IMG/VR virus record: IMGVR_UViG_3300036790_000827
Coordinates: 1 to 23,070 of that record
DNA: 23,070 nucleotides
Reading direction: 5' to 3' (one strand)
Origin: a virus
The first letter of the stretch is position 1, and every line of letters starts with the position of its first letter. The position numbers and the translations under genes were made by a program. Below, piece by piece: positions 20,550 through 23,070 of this stretch. The notes under the pieces are model-generated. The model was not told where the DNA came from. It searched no databases and worked only from the letters and a program-made list of their open reading frames with translations.

Positions 20550-22576
20550 GTGTATATCCCTCCTTTGCTCGAAACCCGTGGTCCACGCCCCGGAATTTCC
20601 ACCTTTTGATAAGCGAATTTCGCGGGCCGATTCCCGAAGCAAATCACTTCGGCAAGTTTTGAATAGCAATCGCTCAACAGAAAATGGTTTTCGCAGGCGT
20701 CGACGTAATCACCCAGTGTGCCGTCATCCTCTTTTTCGCGCTCACTTCCGGTCACAATGTGATCATCGACTGTTTCAAGAATCGGAGAGCAGCCCGGAGC
20801 CTTTCGCGGCAGCAACATCATTGGCTCTTCGCGGACCTTGCCGTTCACGACGTCAATCACGCCTTCAGCCGGCGTCAAAAATTCCCGCACGACGCGGTCA
20901 ATGCTTTCGAATCGGTTGCACTCAATGCAGGGAACAAATTTCTTTTTCCCTCCCTCCTCAAAGAAAACAATGCTCTGCTGAATGCCCGCGCCCAATTTCG
21001 TCTTGGTGAATCGCACCACGGCGCATTTCAAATTCAGCCAGCGCGCATTTTCCCCGTCCCACGTGAGGCCGCCCGGCAACGAAACGTAAGCTTCTTTTTC
21101 GTCGGGGATCGTCGGCCAGGAGGAAAGTTCCTGCAGCCCGTTGAGCGCCAGGGCAATTGTCCTGGCTTCATTCACCAGCGGGCGTTCATCGATAAACAGG
21201 CCGGAGAGCCCGAGACGCCCGAACAAAACAATGGACCGTCCGACCACGTCCCCGGCCGTCATCTTTTCCGCTGCCAACAATTTGCGCCGGCCATTCGGTT
21301 CCACCTGTCTGGCGTAGAGCCAACAGCGGTCGCCCATATCCAATCCGCCAAATGCCGACGTGCCGCTGGCCACACGGGGTGCGAGGTCGAAAGTTTCAAT
21401 GGCTCGCGCCCGATCCAAAACTGACGGCGTAATCGCCTGGGACGTGCTTTGCGGCAAACCGAGAACGTCGCACCGGAATACAATCATTTCTTCCGGATCG
21501 GCAACTGCCAATTGATACCGCCCGACTATCTGCGATAAATCAATTGCTCCAATTCCCAATTGCGAAATGCGAAAACTCCATTTCCGCTGTTTTATCTTGG
21601 ATGGTTGCCGATGCTCAACAATGGGTTTGCGCCGGTCTAATTCCGCGCCGCAGTCCACGCAACCGAGAAAATAATCATTGAGCGGGTCATGCGTCGCGGC
21701 AACTTCGTCATGCCCTGCAATCTTGAAATCACCCGCCCACTGGAGTTGCGGAAATTTATTTGGTAGGGCAGAGTTGCCGCTCTGCCCTGATTTCACGCGG
21801 ATAATCTGTGGAAAGCATTCTTCTGGATTTTGGACCTTGCTGCAGCACGGACATTGAAGGTTGAACACGCCCTGGCTTCCATCCTTCCAGGCCTTGTTCA
21901 TTCCACGGCCGTGAACGCGCTGGGTGCCAATTTTGAAAATGAAGCGCAGCTTGCTCGCGGTCAAACGGCCACGCACAAACTTGGCCATCTTTGGATCGAT
22001 ATCATCCACTTCGTCCATCGACGCCATGTCCATGCTGAACGTTGTGGGCACCTTGCCCAGGCCGCGAATCATGCCCACGGCTTTGCGCTCGCCATCCGTG
22101 ACCAGGAATGCGCCCTTGCGATTTACCGCACGGCCCGATTTATTCAGCGCCTTGCCGACCTGGACCATGTCCGCGAACCAACCAATCTGATCAACGACAT
22201 CTGGGCGGAATTTGGAATCGACAATACCTTCAACCAAATCATCGTCGGGAAGATAGAGGCCGAAGTTCAGGAAAGGCTGAGACGTTGCATAAGCGCCCAG
22301 GTTCAACTCCAGAATCGTTTTTCCGAACTGCGCGCCCCCTGCCAGAGACACTTCCGAGTCCGCCAATTCCTCGGCCAAAATTTTATCAACGATATCAACG
22401 ATGATTTCCAGAGCCTCCCGGCCCTCGAATGAATAAGACCCATGCTGACCGCCGCCGACCGGCACACGAGCATCGTTCAACAAAAATTCCTTGAACGAGC
22501 CACGCCGCGGAACATCCACGCCACGCCCGTCAAGTGCCGCTTCGGCAATCTGTTCGATGGAACGATGTTTCTTCAT
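20546..22576 (-). CDS. terL: Terminase large subunit, GpA (lambda) type, 676 aa
   Basis: Packages DNA into the prohead (ATPase) and cuts the concatemer (nuclease). The ATG overlaps the upstream stop (ATGA); the 157-codon longer frame is a shadow of the small subunit. A P-loop-like GGAQFGKT lies at residues 80-87, with Walker B-like SMDMASMDE at 181-189. A zinc-ribbon pair has Cys242/Cys245 and Cys306/Cys309 (FNLQCPCCSK; CVDCGAEL). The nuclease shows GGLDMGDRCWLYARQV (Asp413), GLFIDERPLVNEA (Asp463) and ENHFLLSDCYSKLAEV (Asp636), matching GpA-type spacing, including the 'N-H-x-L-D-x-x-Y' end. Between the zinc pairs is an in-frame hairpin repeat (21762-21790) encoding SGQSGNSALPN. The DUF935 portal beside it more often comes with another terminase type, so this is a mosaic. 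Confidence 0.88.
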   Translation of the reverse strand: MKKHRSIEQIAEAALDGRGVDVPRRGSFKEFLLNDARVPVGGGQHGSYSFEGREALEIIVDIVDKILAEELADSEVSLAGGAQFGKTILELNLGAYATSQPFLNFGLYLPDDDLVEGIVDSKFRPDVVDQIGWFADMVQVGKALNKSGRAVNRKGAFLVTDGERKAVGMIRGLGKVPTTFSMDMASMDEVDDIDPKMAKFVRGRLTASKLRFIFKIGTQRVHGRGMNKAWKDGSQGVFNLQCPCCSKVQNPEECFPQIIRVKSGQSGNSALPNKFPQLQWAGDFKIAGHDEVAATHDPLNDYFLGCVDCGAELDRRKPIVEHRQPSKIKQRKWSFRISQLGIGAIDLSQIVGRYQLAVADPEEMIVFRCDVLGLPQSTSQAITPSVLDRARAIETFDLAPRVASGTSAFGGLDMGDRCWLYARQVEPNGRRKLLAAEKMTAGDVVGRSIVLFGRLGLSGLFIDERPLVNEARTIALALNGLQELSSWPTIPDEKEAYVSLPGGLTWDGENARWLNLKCAVVRFTKTKLGAGIQQSIVFFEEGGKKKFVPCIECNRFESIDRVVREFLTPAEGVIDVVNGKVREEPMMLLPRKAPGCSPILETVDDHIVTGSEREKEDDGTLGDYVDACENHFLLSDCYSKLAEVICFGNRPAKFAYQKVEIPGRGPRVSSKGGIYT
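20558..20566 (-). promoter_or_regulatory. Strong Shine-Dalgarno site at the end of the terminase gene
   Basis: AAAGGAGGG on the minus strand, 8 nt before the ATG at 20549. It is the strongest ribosome site in the window and is the chief argument that the 153-aa ORF is, or was, translated. Confidence 0.6.
21762..21790 (-). repeat. GGTAGGGC...GCCCTGA hairpin inserted in frame in terL
   Basis: A perfect 9-bp stem (AGGGCAGAG, 6-nt loop, CTCTGCCCT) flanked by GGT and GA, the same ends and central TGCCGC as the intergenic copy at 10326-10355. It adds roughly ten residues to the loop between the zinc-ribbon cysteine pairs without breaking the frame. Confidence 0.7.
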
Positions 22577-23070
22577 TTCGACTTGGCGGATTTGAGAGTT
22601 GCGAATGCGTCCCGAAATAATTTTTGAACAGCCGGAAATTCCTTGGCTTCCTCCAGGCAAAATTCCAAAGCCTTTTCCTGATCGGATTTTTTCGCCTCCG
22701 CCGCTTTGCTCTCCGCGAGTGAAACTTCCCGTTCCTTGAACTTGGCCTTCGTCTGAGCCGACAAAGTCGCCAACACTGTATTCGTCATTTGGTCCGCCAG
22801 CTTCAGCAAACACGGTTCCGATTTTCCCAGGGTCGTGAGATTCAAAATTAAGACCCGATGCAATTTGATCAGCGTATCGAATTCCGGCGCGGGATTGCGG
22901 GCAAACTCCGATTCCACCCGCTTGCATTGTTCCGCCCCCGAGGAAATAGAAGACAGCAACCGCGACTGCGCCCGCAAAGAGCGCTGCTTTTCCAAAAATT
23001 CCGACAGCGTCGATATGGCCACCGTCACGCCCTCGTCGCGAAGCCAATCGATCATTTGCAGTAGCGTCTT
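22573..23070 (-). CDS. Small terminase subunit-like protein (Mu gp27/DUF3486-like), 5' end cut off
   Basis: The frame is open to the window edge (codons KTLLQ precede the first ATG at 23055), so the true start is probably outside. The beginning, LLQMIDWLRDEGVTVAISTLSEFLEKQRSL, is a helix-turn-helix-like segment of the kind found in gp27-type proteins ('x-W-L-x-x-x-G-x-x-V-S-x-S-T-L-x-x-F'). The rest is helical: leucine-rich TLIKLHRVLILNLTTLGKSEP, then a Lys/Glu/Ala coiled coil (KAKFKEREVSLAESKAAEAKKSDQ) and a basic C-terminus. It overlaps terL by 4 nt (ATGA), the normal order of small then large subunit. DNA recognition and terminase assembly are inferred. Confidence 0.65.
   Translation of the reverse strand, partial: KTLLQMIDWLRDEGVTVAISTLSEFLEKQRSLRAQSRLLSSISSGAEQCKRVESEFARNPAPEFDTLIKLHRVLILNLTTLGKSEPCLLKLADQMTNTVLATLSAQTKAKFKEREVSLAESKAAEAKKSDQEKALEFCLEEAKEFPAVQKLFRDAFATLKSAKSK

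Noticed and set aside
20684-21424. Long plus-strand open frame of 246 codons opposite terL
   Set aside because: It lies wholly antisense to a clearly conserved terminase, has no ribosome site, and its translation is Arg/Pro/His-rich without recognisable domains. The same applies to other plus-strand frames such as 1527-2201, 6167-6961 and 16854-17498.
22577-23047. N-terminal extension of the terminase frame (157 extra codons)
   Set aside because: It overlaps the small-subunit gene in another frame, and the ATG at 22576 sits in a standard ATGA overlap with that gene's stop.
1-23070. tRNA genes, integrase, attachment sites or repressor/operator regions
   Set aside because: No cloverleaf-like sequence, recombinase motif, direct-repeat att core or divergent promoter region was found by eye; the window is purely late structural genes.

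Overview
The window is one continuous block of tailed-phage virion genes. All are on the minus strand, so transcription runs from position 23070 down to 1. Gene spacing is tight, with many ATGA, TAATG or GTGA stop/start overlaps. No integrase, repressor, replication gene, tRNA, CRISPR array or clear sigma-70 promoter is visible, so prophage and free phage cannot be told apart. The host is probably a Verrucomicrobiota-like bacterium (inference). The clues are Thr/Asn-rich secreted-style proteins, IGRIGLIGLI-type signal peptides built from 9-nt tandem repeats, an FN3 domain of the secreted bacterial type, and GC-rich dispersed hairpin repeats between genes.

Layout in transcription order. DNA packaging: a 5'-truncated small-terminase (Mu gp27-like) gene, then a GpA-type large terminase (20546-22576). 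Next comes a 153-codon ORF full of repeats (20088-20549), fitted exactly between terminase and portal. Capsid: DUF935/Mu gp29-like portal (18155-20095), Mu protein I-like prohead protease/scaffold with a probable nested scaffold start (16836-18158), an 84-aa protein, a decoration-like protein with an N-terminal membrane helix, the major capsid protein (14513-15712), and a small protein with a Sec signal peptide. Connector: gp36-like adaptor, Mu gpF-like minor head protein, gpG/HK97 gp10-like tail completion protein, and a tail-terminator-like protein carrying a chitobiase-C-like domain.

Tail: major tail tube protein, three proteins of unknown role, a 1079-aa fibre/depolymerase candidate with a signal peptide and a probable beta-propeller, a small holin-like membrane protein, an FN3 lipoprotein, the tape measure, a baseplate-hub-like protein and a distal tail protein. 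There is no sheath gene, so the particle is probably a siphovirus with a Mu-like head assembly set and a lambda-like terminase. The fibre/holin/lipoprotein group sits between the tail tube block and the tape measure, which is an unusual place.

The most unusual signals are regulatory and structural. The capsid genes start behind A-rich ACCAAA leaders rather than Shine-Dalgarno sites, and the same leader is triplicated inside the protease gene just before a nested ATG. Hairpins with a TTGC tetraloop abut the stop codons of three capsid genes. A GGTAGGGC...GCCCTGAT hairpin repeat recurs between genes and once in frame inside the terminase. A short F-x-N peptide motif recurs across the capsid proteins.
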